Shown here one piece after another: positions 1-6,803 of a DNA stretch of 12,746 nucleotides. The DNA comes from JBDRHL01 sp043816955 (GTDB lineage: Bacteria; Planctomycetota; Phycisphaerae; Sedimentisphaerales; CAYZTY01). The notes beneath the pieces were generated by a model. It searched no databases, was not told the DNA's origin, and worked only from the letters and a program-made list of their open reading frames with translations. The translations under genes were made by a program, and so were the position numbers. The DNA is taken from positions 1 through 12,746 of the forward strand of contig JBDRHL010000141.1 of assembly GCA_043816955.1 (NCBI GenBank), read 5' to 3'. The stretch's first letter is position 1; the number at the start of each line of letters is the position of its first letter.

Positions 1-16
1 CCATCCCCCAAGCCCT

Positions 17-58
17 AATCCCCAATCCAAAATCCAAAATCGCAAATCCAAAATCGTT
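17..58. repeat. Heptamer tandem repeat, AATCCAA type
   Basis: Six consecutive 7-nt units in exact register: AATCCCC, AATCCAA, AATCCAA, AATCGCA, AATCCAA, AATCGTT. Every unit begins with AATC. The preceding bases (10-16, AAGCCCT) look like one more decayed unit. This resembles the short tandemly repeated heptamers known from cyanobacteria and from other bacteria with large intergenic regions. Function is unknown; replication slippage is the likely origin. Confidence 0.75.
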
Positions 59-79
59 TGAATCCCCCGGATTCAAACA

Positions 80-141
80 ATTCCCGCAGGTCCGCAAAAT
101 CGTTACAACCGTTAAACTCGCTATATCTTAACACGAAAAAA
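80..141. repeat. 62-bp direct repeat, copy 1
   Basis: Matches 521-582 at 61 of 62 positions; the only difference is A at 96 against T at 537. Identity stops sharply on both sides. It contains short internal complementarity (GTTAA near 111 with TTAAC near 128) but no strong hairpin. Read on the minus strand this copy has an open frame that continues leftward through the heptamer tract. It could be a dispersed genomic repeat, a duplicated regulatory element or a gene remnant; the sequence alone does not decide. Confidence 0.85.
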
Positions 142-148
142 TAACTAG

Positions 149-184
149 GGACAGTCACCTATTTACGGGTAATTAAAACTGTCC
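149..184. repeat. REP-like imperfect hairpin
   Basis: GGACAGT (149-155) is perfectly complementary to ACTGTCC (178-184), and the 22-nt loop holds a second small stem, TTAC (163-166) with GTAA (169-172). The CTAGGGACAGTCACCTATTT-type left arm resembles palindromes I associate with REP elements and RAYT/IS200-like transposases, but no transposase gene is in the window. There is no T-tract after the stem, so I do not call it a terminator. The family assignment is from memory and is tentative. Confidence 0.5.
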
Positions 185-408
185 GGCCATATACCCCGCA
201 CTTGCTGTCAAAAAGAATCTGGCTTCAAAGGCCGGGTGATGAAATAAAATCACGCCATCAGATATTTCTTTCTCCATAGTTGCTAGACCTTACCATTTTG
301 GCCATTCGGATTTTCAATTTCGGGTTTGTTTCGAATTTCTAAATTCAGGCCCTCTCTGCTCACCAGCAAAATTCTGGGAAATAGGAACCGGGCGCTGTTG
401 ATAAAGCA

Positions 409-464
409 TTTTTGATTTTTGCTCTGTAATTTTGCTTTTTGATTTTTAATCTTTGATTTTTTTA
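409..464. repeat. Heptamer tandem repeat, TTTTGAT type
   Basis: T-rich tract with a 7-nt period: TTTTGAT and TTTTGCT at 410-423, a decayed unit, then TTTTGCT, TTTTGAT, TTTTAAT, CTTTGAT and TTTTTTA from 430 to 464, with one single-base phase slip near 430. The reverse complement of the unit (ATCAAAA, or AATCAAA in another phase) resembles the AATCCAA unit at 17-58, so the two tracts may be related arrays in opposite orientation. Confidence 0.6.
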
Positions 465-470
465 TGCCCC

Positions 471-512
471 CAGACTCCAGACTCCAGACTAAAGACTAAA
501 GACTAAGGACTC
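471..512. repeat. Heptamer tandem repeat, CAGACTC/AAGACTA type
   Basis: Six exact-register 7-nt units: CAGACTC, CAGACTC, CAGACTA, AAGACTA, AAGACTA, AGGACTC. The core GACT is invariant. The stepwise change from CAGACTC to AAGACTA suggests expansion of successively mutated units. The tract ends 8 nt before copy 2 of the 62-bp repeat. Confidence 0.8.
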
Positions 513-520
513 TTCGCCCC

Positions 521-582
521 ATTCCCGCAGGTCCGCATAATCGTTACAACCGTTAAACTCGCTATATCTTAACACGAAAAAA
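521..582. repeat. 62-bp direct repeat, copy 2
   Basis: Second copy of the element at 80-141, same orientation, 61 of 62 identical. On the minus strand it lies within an open frame of about 64 codons (489-683, GTG start, no clear ribosome binding site). In that frame the one substitution between copies changes a Phe codon (TTT) to Tyr (TAT), a conservative change, but one difference is too little to argue for coding selection. Confidence 0.85.
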
Positions 583-692
583 ATCGAAAAAATGGTATAA
601 AAGCAGTACAAAACCAGGTAAGAATTGGGTAAAAAATAGCGCACTTTTCGCAAAAAATGATACAAAAACCCCAAAAAATTCACGCTATTTTA

Positions 693-865
693 ATGCCCAA
701 CCCTCAATATCCGCCCAAAAACAAGCATTTCCCCCCTCAAAACCTCCCCAAAAACCCCCAATTCCCGACTTATTTTTCCACATAACGCCCCCCGCGCAAG
801 CCCCAGGCACCTTTATTTTTCTTTTTGTTTTTACTCCCCCCAGTTTTTTCCCCCGCCACACACAT
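693..865. other. G-poor, C-tract-rich stretch (minus-strand G4 candidate)
   Basis: The + strand carries eleven runs of three or more C (for example 731-736, 746-749, 755-759, 764-766, 788-793, 836-841, 850-854) and no run of three or more G. On the minus strand, 731-766 gives four G-runs separated by loops of 4, 5 and 9 nt, close to a G-quadruplex motif (the last loop exceeds the usual limit of 7). No gene is visible. Whether the structure forms or matters is not shown. Confidence 0.5.
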
Positions 866-1045
866 TTGGACTTCTATGCCTCCACCCCTTCAGTCTGATG
901 CTGCAAAGCCCTGGCTAATCCTATCCTTAATTTGAATCTTTGCTCGGATTTTTCTTGCAAAATTCTTTCGCAGGTGGAAAATAGCTGCTGTTAACCGCTT
1001 TTGTAAGGGAGGCAACACTTTATCTGGAGCACTATGCCCAGGGAT

Positions 1046-1051
1046 GGGAGG
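1046..1051 (+). promoter_or_regulatory. Shine-Dalgarno site that selects the 1058 start
   Basis: GGGAGG, 6 nt before the ATG at 1058. The in-frame upstream ATG at 1034 also has a GGAG (1026-1029), but only 4 nt away, and it would put a charged octapeptide before the signal peptide. The 1058 start is therefore preferred. Confidence 0.7.
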
Positions 1052-1057
1052 TTAAAA

Positions 1058-1768
1058 ATGAAAAACGCCGTAATAAAATCTGTCGTGTTAGTTATCAGCC
1101 TTGCGCTAATGTTTTCTGGTTGTAATCGCTTTGGTTCAAAGCAAACCCCTGCAAGTAACCAGAAAGTCACCGAAGTGCCGCGAGAAGACCTCAAAACACA
1201 ATTGCGCAAAAAGCTCGACTACAATTTCACCGACGCCGAAACACACTACAAGCTCGGCAAGCTGTATGAAGAGGATGGCCTCTGGAGCAAAGCCGAGATC
1301 GAGTTTAACCGCACCCTGAGTTTCAAGCCGACCCATTACCAGGCCCAGGCAGCCCTTGTAAAAGTCCTCCAGGCCAACAACGACACCCAGAAAGCCGTCA
1401 TAATGGCCGATATTTACCTCAATCAGGTCAGCGGTTCCGCCGAGAAATCTCTTCTGCTGGGACAGGCTTTTCAGCGGGAGCTTATGGATGATTATGCCTT
1501 AAGCTGTTATAAACAGGCCCTTCGTCTTGCTCCTAATTCAGCCGTGATTCACAAACAAATCGGCTACTATTACCTGGCCAAAGGAGACAAGGTTCGTGCC
1601 GAAGAATACCTGCGCCAGAGCTTCAGGTTAAATCCGAACCAGCCTGAGGTAGCCGGCGAACTTGGAAGGCTTGGCGTGCTTATCGACTTGCCCAAGACTA
1701 AAACCACCGGCACAAAAAAACTCGAAAAAATAGTCGAAAAAGAAGAAAAACAACAACAGCAAGAGTAA
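1058..1768 (+). CDS. TPR-repeat lipoprotein
   Basis: A predicted exported lipoprotein of 236 residues that probably works as a protein-protein interaction scaffold; the partner is unknown. Residues 1-21 form a classic signal peptide (positive MKNAVIK, then a hydrophobic core) ending in a lipobox-like FSG-C with the lipidated cysteine at residue 22. Phe at -3 is less usual than Leu. The +2 residue is Asn, so inner-membrane retention by an Asp rule is not indicated. After a short linker, residues 58-194 form about four tetratricopeptide repeats (roughly 58-91, 92-126, 127-160, 161-194), the clearest ending in FKP, LAPN and LNPN. The tail (about 200-236) is Lys/Glu/Gln-rich and probably disordered. 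It converges on the kinase gene; 80 nt separate them. A short GAGTA/TACTC stem followed by TTTT at its stop is only a weak terminator candidate. The family is too broad to assign a function. Confidence 0.85.
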   Translation: MKNAVIKSVVLVISLALMFSGCNRFGSKQTPASNQKVTEVPREDLKTQLRKKLDYNFTDAETHYKLGKLYEEDGLWSKAEIEFNRTLSFKPTHYQAQAALVKVLQANNDTQKAVIMADIYLNQVSGSAEKSLLLGQAFQRELMDDYALSCYKQALRLAPNSAVIHKQIGYYYLAKGDKVRAEEYLRQSFRLNPNQPEVAGELGRLGVLIDLPKTKTTGTKKLEKIVEKEEKQQQQE

Positions 1769-1848
1769 TTACTACTCCTTTTGTATTGACAGCCTTGTGG
1801 AGAATTGATGCGTTACGGGGGTTTTCTTCGTTGTTTTTGGGCACAGAT

Positions 1849-3156
1849 TCAGCCTAGCAGGCTGTATTCACACCACGGACAGTAGTTCCAGAAACTGGAA
1901 TCCACCGACCATCCGCACCTGCCGCATACTTCAGGGAAAGGTTTTACCCGCCATGCCTTGTGTATTTTGTGCCGGCACCAGGGGCAGTACTTCATAAAAC
2001 GCATGACCTTGCCGCCGCAATATCTGCATTTACCGTCATAGTGCACGCCTACGGTGCGGACGGGACTTGGCGACTTAAATCCCGGGCCGTAACACCATGG
2101 GCAGAATCGCCATTCAGGCCAGACGCCGCGATGACAGCGATAACAAACATGACTAAACCGTGTTCTGCTGTCGAACCGGTTCCTGCCGGTGCCGCACCAC
2201 GGACAGATAACCATGTTTTCTGAGACAGGCTCTGAACAGCGGACACATTTGAGAAGTGCCGGCAGGGCTTTTCGATAGCGTTTTATGAACTCTTCACGGC
2301 GTATCTGCTGCCAGTCCGCTTTTTTCACCGCTGCACTGTCCCTGCCGCTCTTGATATTCTTCGGCAGCACGTGGCGCATCGCGGTGAGCATATTCTCAGC
2401 AGATGAAAAGCGTTTTTCAGGCTCTACCCGCAGAGCCTGGCGAAGGAATCTCACAAAGCCGGGGCTTGTGCGCTCACAGAGGCGATTGTGTCCGCGAAAA
2501 GGCCAATTGAAAGGCCATCGCGGCAGCACAGCGGTCAGGAACTCGTAGAGAATCAGGCCTACCGCAAAACAGTCACTACGGTATGTCGGGTGTCCGTAGG
2601 CCTGCTCCGGTGCGACATATCCCGGCGTTCCATATTCATCGATGGTTGCGAGGCGTCCTTTGATCTGCTGGCCGATGCTGAAGTCACCCAATGCCGCCCG
2701 GCCGTTGGGGAAAAGAAATATGTTTGAAGGCGTCACATCGCAATGCACAATCCTGTGCTGATGGGCATACGACAATCCGTCGAGCACCTGTGTGGCTATT
2801 GAGGTAATCCGGCGAAAAGACATGGGGCGGGAGCAGTCATCAAGCGTCCCTGCTGAAAGCTCTGTAGCCAGTATGGCATGGCCGTCGATAATATCGGCGT
2901 TTTTTACCGGCATCAGATGCCGATGTCTCAACTGCACCAGCATATGGACTTCCCTCATGAGGCTTTTGTTGTCACGCTGTCCGTCCACGCCGATGTTGGG
3001 GACCTTCAGGGCAACCCAGATACCCTCGACACAATCCCGGGCCTTCCAGACCTCTGAATAGCCTCCTTTGCCAAGGCATTTCTGAAGGCGGTATTTGCCA
3101 AGTCTGTCACCGCGCTTCAGATTAACGGTAGTAGCGGCGTGCGATTGGACTGCCAT
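1849..3156 (-). CDS. Ser/Thr protein kinase with four C-terminal zinc ribbons
   Basis: A Hanks-type protein kinase of 435 residues with no membrane segment, so probably cytosolic. The kinase domain (about 20-265) shows a glycine-rich loop (29-36, GKGGYSEV), the ATP-binding Lys51 in VALK, a candidate helix-C Glu69, catalytic-loop HCDVTPSN (138-145) with Asp140 and Asn145, metal-binding Asp158 in DFS, the P+1 loop GTPGYVAPE (176-184), Asp195 and Arg249. HRD reads HCD, the catalytic-loop Lys is Thr142, and DFG reads DFS. Key catalytic acids are kept, so activity is plausible, but it should not need activation-loop phosphorylation in the RD-kinase way. After a basic linker, residues 304-429 hold four modules of CxxC-x10/11-CPWC: C304/C307/C318/C321, C338/C341/C352/C355, C377/C380/C391/C394, C411/C414/C426/C429. 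These should bind four Zn ions and may bind nucleic acid or substrate proteins. The gene is divergent from addB. Its start is supported by AGGG 6-7 nt upstream. Confidence 0.9.
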   Translation of the reverse strand: MAVQSHAATTVNLKRGDRLGKYRLQKCLGKGGYSEVWKARDCVEGIWVALKVPNIGVDGQRDNKSLMREVHMLVQLRHRHLMPVKNADIIDGHAILATELSAGTLDDCSRPMSFRRITSIATQVLDGLSYAHQHRIVHCDVTPSNIFLFPNGRAALGDFSIGQQIKGRLATIDEYGTPGYVAPEQAYGHPTYRSDCFAVGLILYEFLTAVLPRWPFNWPFRGHNRLCERTSPGFVRFLRQALRVEPEKRFSSAENMLTAMRHVLPKNIKSGRDSAAVKKADWQQIRREEFIKRYRKALPALLKCVRCSEPVSENMVICPWCGTGRNRFDSRTRFSHVCYRCHRGVWPEWRFCPWCYGPGFKSPSPVRTVGVHYDGKCRYCGGKVMRFMKYCPWCRHKIHKAWRVKPFPEVCGRCGWSVDSSFWNYCPWCEYSLLG

Positions 3157-3259
3157 GTTTTTTCCCTGATCTTAGAAATTCATGATTCCGCTGACCCATA
3201 CATGATACCCTCACGTGCCGGACTACGCAAGAAACAGCCTGCAAAAGGCTCTGCACAAG

Positions 3260-3286
3260 AGTATATCAAATACACAGAACTGTCCA
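3260..3286 (-). promoter_or_regulatory. Candidate sigma70 promoter of the kinase gene
   Basis: On the minus strand, TGGACA (-35, five of six consensus bases, 3286-3281) is followed after 15 nt by TATACT (-10, five of six, 3265-3260). The spacer is shorter than the ideal 17. The predicted leader is about 95 nt. The 242-nt divergent region must also contain the addB promoter, for which I see no clear match. Confidence 0.35.
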
Positions 3287-3398
3287 AAAGCAAAAAACAA
3301 TTTCCCTGCTTTGTCCCGAAGGCCTTTGTGGCAGGATTGAAAAACAGCGGCGGTTCTGGTAAAAGAGGGGAAACGAGGTTTGTGAAGAGGCAAGGACA

Positions 3399-6300
3399 AT
3401 GGCGGTTCGTTTTATTCTTGGCAGAAGCGGCACTGGAAAAAGCAGATTTTGCGCGGACTCAATGGTGGAATCACTCGCTGAGCCCCTGGACCGGTGCAGG
3501 CTGATATTTCTCGTGCCGGAGCAGGCGACATACCAGGCTGAACAGGCTATCCTTTCGGATCCGCGAATTGAAGGCTACCACAGGCTGAACGTGCTTTCAT
3601 TCAACCGGCTGGGGTTTCTTTTGAAGCGGCACACAGAAGCCGGGCCTGTGCTGTCTGCGACAGGCAGGGAAATGATTGTAAGGCGGATCCTGCGACAGGA
3701 AACCATGTCATTAAAGCTCTTCGGTTCATCAGCCAATCAGGGCGGCCTGGCTGGGCGTATAGCGGATTTTATTGTTGAACTGCAGCAGTGTAACTGCGAT
3801 GCAAAAGACGTACAATCACTTTGTGAGGAGCTGGCGAATAAGGAGGGAGCGAGTATCTCAGCGGTGAAGTACGCCGAGCTTGCCTTGATATACGCCGGAT
3901 ATCTTGATTTTCTGGAGGGAAGATTCGTCAATCCCGATATGCAACTGACCGAAGTCCGCAGACTGGCTGCCGGTTCACAGATAATTCGTGGGGCCAGGGT
4001 GTGGATAGACGGCTTTTCCGGCTTCACAGGCCAGGAGCTTGCTCTTCTGGCGGAGATATTTAAGGTCGCTGAGGAGACGAATATCGCACTTTGCCTTGAT
4101 CCACAGCGGATTGATGTGTCAAATTGTGAAATTGAAGGTCTTGATCCGCTGAGCCTTTTCGCACCAACTGAAAAAACATATGCACAACTGCTACAGATCG
4201 CCCGAAAATCCAGGCTGATTGTTCGTGAACCTGTGATTCTCAATACCGTTCACCGTTTTGCGGGCTGTGCGGAACTTGCACATATCGAGCGCAATATATT
4301 TGCAGTTGAACCAACGGAAAGGATCAAGCCGACCGGCCATGTTAGAGTGCTTGCGGCAGCGGATGAACGAATGGAAGTAAGATTTGTCGCAAGACAAATA
4401 GCAAACCTGGTGCGACAAGATAGGTACAGATACAAGGATATCGCGGTTGTCGCTTCGGACCTGGGAAGATATGAACGTTATGTCGAGGCGTATTTTGGTG
4501 ATTACGGGATACCATTTTTCATCGACAGCCGCAAGGGGCTGGATCAGCATCCCGTGGTGGAACTGGTGTGTTCAGCACTACGCGTCCTGGTGAATGATTT
4601 TTCACACGCTGATCTTTTCTGTTATCTCAAGACCGACCTTGTGCGAGCAGAACGAGATGAAATTGACCTGCTTGAAAACTATTGTATCGCTTACGGATTA
4701 ACAGGTCGAGACTGGCGTTCCGGCAGGCAGTGGGCTTTTGCGGAAGAGCATGATAACTTTGATGAAGAGAATATCAACCGGATACGACACGCCGCTGTGA
4801 AGGAATTGCTTGAGCTGGAGAGTAAATTTACCGCTGAAGGTGAAAAAATCCTGCCGGGTGAGCTGACCCGGATTCTCTTCGATTTTCTTGACGACCTTGG
4901 CGTGCAGCAAAGGCTGGAGCAATGGATTGACCAGGGCGGGCCTGTCGAGGCCCGCAGCCATGAGGAGTTTTTTGCGCAGTTCGTGGAGATATTCGACGAG
5001 CTTTCGGAGATTTTTGAAAATGAGCCGATGAGTATTGAGGAATATGCCGCGATTCTGGAATCCGCTTTTTCGCGGATGTCGCTGGCGATTATCCCGCCGA
5101 CGCTCGATCAGGTACTGGTCGGCTCAATCGAACGAAGCAGGCACCCGGAATTAAAGGCGGTTTTTTTAATCGGGGCAGGGCAAAATCAGTTTCCGGTTGT
5201 GGTCTCGACTGAGAAGATTATCGGTGATGAAGATCGCAGGGCGGCAAATGAACACGGGCTTGGGCTTTGCGAAGGAATCGAGCAGCAGTTATCGGAGAGG
5301 CTCTACATGGCCTACATCGCTTTCAGCAGGGCATCTGAAAAGCTTTACATAACTTATCCGCTGGCAGATGCAGCCGGTAATGCCGCTATAGGTTCAGAAT
5401 ATCTTGACAATCTTAAAGATATTTTTGAGGGTTTCGCGGAAGAAACCATAAATACCGATGTCTGCGAGATCGACCAGGTTCTCTGCCCGGCAGAGCTTGC
5501 CGATACCCTGTGTGAAAGGCTTGGCGGTGAAACAGACGCCTCTTTTGACATTGGTTGTGCCGGTGAACTTGCATCCCTGACCCAGCTTCTCAGCAAAGAT
5601 GAACAATCAGGCGCTTTGGCGCAGCTTGTCATTGATGCGGCAGGCTATGAAAACAAGGCGCAGCTCGATGAGGAAGCCGGCGGACTTGCTTTCGGGAAGC
5701 GACTGGACTGTTCAGTAACCCAGCTTCAGCGGTTTGCGGCGTGTCCGTATCAGCACTTTGCATATCACGTGCTGAAGCTTCGAAAACGCAAAGAGTTTAG
5801 CCTGGAGCCTGTGGATATCGGCAGGTTTTATCATTCGGTGCTGCAGAAGCTGTTCGAGGAACTGGACAGGAAAGGAAAGAATATTGCTGATACCGCGCAG
5901 GCCGAACTGGCTGCGGTTCTGAACGATGTCATCGCGAGGCTTTTGATTGATGATTTGTTTATGGCTAATTTTGTGGGGCATCGAAAACACAACGCATTTA
6001 TCATCAGTTCGGCAGGTGAAATTCTGCAGGACTGTGTTTTTGAGCTTGCCGAGATGTCACGTGCTGGAGTCTTCCGCCCGGTCGCGGTGGAATTCAAGTT
6101 CAGCCGGTATGAAATCCCTCTTTCCGGCGGAAAACGGGTTTGCCTGAAAGGGACTATTGACAGGATTGACGAAGCGCGGCTGGATGGCCGGACAACAGGT
6201 GTGGTTTTTGATTACAAGCGAAGGTTTCACAAGATTGACTGGGCAAAGCTGTATCACGGGCTGGATATACAGTTGCCGGTTTACATACTGGCTTCGCTTG

Positions 6301-6803
6301 CCGACCGCCGGACCGTCGGGGCGTTTTATATTCCGGTAGAAATAACCCCTCCACAGGCAAAAGCAGCGGAATTCGGCAAAACCAAAGAGGAGTTTCAGCG
6401 AAAAGGCAGGGGTATTTTTGACGGCAGTTATGTTGGCCGGCTTGACCTGGCGGAATCTACAGGCTCAAATCGGTTCTACGGTTTTTACCGGAAGCAATCC
6501 GGTGAACAATATGGGAACTACAAGACAAGGGATGCGATGAAACCAAGGGATTTTCAGGCGGTGCTGCGACATACAGAATCGAAGATAGCTGAACTTGCTG
6601 AGACGATACTTGCCGGGGTGATTGACGTCAGGCCTTATCGTCTTAGAAAAGGTTCGCCGTGCAGCCAATGCCTATATAAAGCGCTCTGCCGCTTTGACCG
6701 GCAGATCAACAGATACAACCTGTTATCGTCGCCTGGAAAAGACGAGGTCCTGGAAAAGACAACGTTCAGCAAGGCTGAGGTATCCGATGAAGTGGACGGC
6801 TGA
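3399..6803 (+). CDS. addB: AddB: helicase-nuclease subunit B
   Basis: Subunit of the AddAB (RexBA-type) complex, which unwinds and trims double-strand-break ends and prepares 3' single strands for RecA. The 1134 residues match the usual AddB size. The N-terminus carries a Walker A-like GRSGTGKS (8-15), followed by the inactivated UvrD-like helicase fold typical of AddB: WIDGFSGF (202-209) and GSIERSRHPE (from 575) are family landmarks. The C-terminal RecB-type nuclease domain shows GTIDRID (Asp921) and DYK (938-940), the PD-(D/E)xK active-site residues. Four cysteines in the iron-sulfur pattern frame it: Cys782 in ACPYQ, then Cys1088-x2-Cys1091-x5-Cys1097. The start is supported by AAGAGG 8 nt upstream (3386-3390) and by matching the family N-terminus. 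The gene overlaps addA by 17 nt, suggesting translational coupling. The protein looks intact. Confidence 0.95.
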   Translation: MAVRFILGRSGTGKSRFCADSMVESLAEPLDRCRLIFLVPEQATYQAEQAILSDPRIEGYHRLNVLSFNRLGFLLKRHTEAGPVLSATGREMIVRRILRQETMSLKLFGSSANQGGLAGRIADFIVELQQCNCDAKDVQSLCEELANKEGASISAVKYAELALIYAGYLDFLEGRFVNPDMQLTEVRRLAAGSQIIRGARVWIDGFSGFTGQELALLAEIFKVAEETNIALCLDPQRIDVSNCEIEGLDPLSLFAPTEKTYAQLLQIARKSRLIVREPVILNTVHRFAGCAELAHIERNIFAVEPTERIKPTGHVRVLAAADERMEVRFVARQIANLVRQDRYRYKDIAVVASDLGRYERYVEAYFGDYGIPFFIDSRKGLDQHPVVELVCSALRVLVNDFSHADLFCYLKTDLVRAERDEIDLLENYCIAYGLTGRDWRSGRQWAFAEEHDNFDEENINRIRHAAVKELLELESKFTAEGEKILPGELTRILFDFLDDLGVQQRLEQWIDQGGPVEARSHEEFFAQFVEIFDELSEIFENEPMSIEEYAAILESAFSRMSLAIIPPTLDQVLVGSIERSRHPELKAVFLIGAGQNQFPVVVSTEKIIGDEDRRAANEHGLGLCEGIEQQLSERLYMAYIAFSRASEKLYITYPLADAAGNAAIGSEYLDNLKDIFEGFAEETINTDVCEIDQVLCPAELADTLCERLGGETDASFDIGCAGELASLTQLLSKDEQSGALAQLVIDAAGYENKAQLDEEAGGLAFGKRLDCSVTQLQRFAACPYQHFAYHVLKLRKRKEFSLEPVDIGRFYHSVLQKLFEELDRKGKNIADTAQAELAAVLNDVIARLLIDDLFMANFVGHRKHNAFIISSAGEILQDCVFELAEMSRAGVFRPVAVEFKFSRYEIPLSGGKRVCLKGTIDRIDEARLDGRTTGVVFDYKRRFHKIDWAKLYHGLDIQLPVYILASLADRRTVGAFYIPVEITPPQAKAAEFGKTKEEFQRKGRGIFDGSYVGRLDLAESTGSNRFYGFYRKQSGEQYGNYKTRDAMKPRDFQAVLRHTESKIAELAETILAGVIDVRPYRLRKGSPCSQCLYKALCRFDRQINRYNLLSSPGKDEVLEKTTFSKAEVSDEVDG
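6777..6780 (+). promoter_or_regulatory. Shine-Dalgarno site fixing the addA start
   Basis: GAGG, 6 nt before the ATG at 6787 and inside the end of addB. The same frame is open back to an ATG at 6622, but that would add 55 residues lying out of frame over the conserved addB C-terminus. The 6787 start puts the conserved WTAEQ helicase N-terminus at residues 3-7. Confidence 0.75.

Larger units (their letters stand above)
1..1033. other. Gene-free, repeat-rich intergenic region
   Basis: No reading frame here has a convincing start, ribosome binding site or recognisable protein family. The region is a mosaic of short-period repeats (17-58, 409-464, 471-512, and a weaker AATTTCG-like stretch around 304-346), a 62-bp direct repeat (80-141 and 521-582), a hairpin (149-184), a 9-bp inverted repeat (633-641 with 683-691, 41-nt loop) and a G-poor C-tract stretch (about 693-865). 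From about 866 to 1033 I see ordinary AT-rich sequence that should contain the promoter of the lipoprotein gene, but no -35/-10 pair good enough to call. Upstream genes lie outside the window. Confidence 0.75.

Noticed and set aside
173..277. 34-codon minus-strand frame starting MEKEISDGV and ending within the REP-like hairpin.
   Set aside because: Too short, only a poorly spaced AAGG upstream, and no family match; could be a gene remnant but this cannot be supported.
489..683. Open frame of 64 codons on the minus strand covering copy 2 of the 62-bp repeat.
   Set aside because: It starts with GTG without a clear ribosome binding site, runs through T-rich DNA and ends in the heptamer repeat; it has no recognisable family. 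Kept only as an observation about the repeat.
1..1033. CRISPR array as an explanation for the repeats.
   Set aside because: The repeats are either 7-nt tandem units or one 62-bp pair 441 bp apart; there is no regular repeat-spacer alternation and no cas gene.
1763..1781. GAGTA-ATTAC-TACTC stem followed by CTTTT at the end of the lipoprotein gene as a terminator.
   Set aside because: The stem is short and AT-rich and the T-run is only four; too weak to annotate as a terminator.
1850..1864. Perfect hairpin CAGCC-TAGCA-GGCTG overlapping the kinase stop codon as a possible terminator.
   Set aside because: Stem of only 5 bp and no T-tract on either strand.
6622..6786. 55-codon N-terminal extension of addA to the ATG at 6622.
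   Set aside because: It overlaps the conserved Fe-S cysteine region of addB in another frame, has no helicase similarity, and the ATG at 6787 has a proper GAGG and the family N-terminus.
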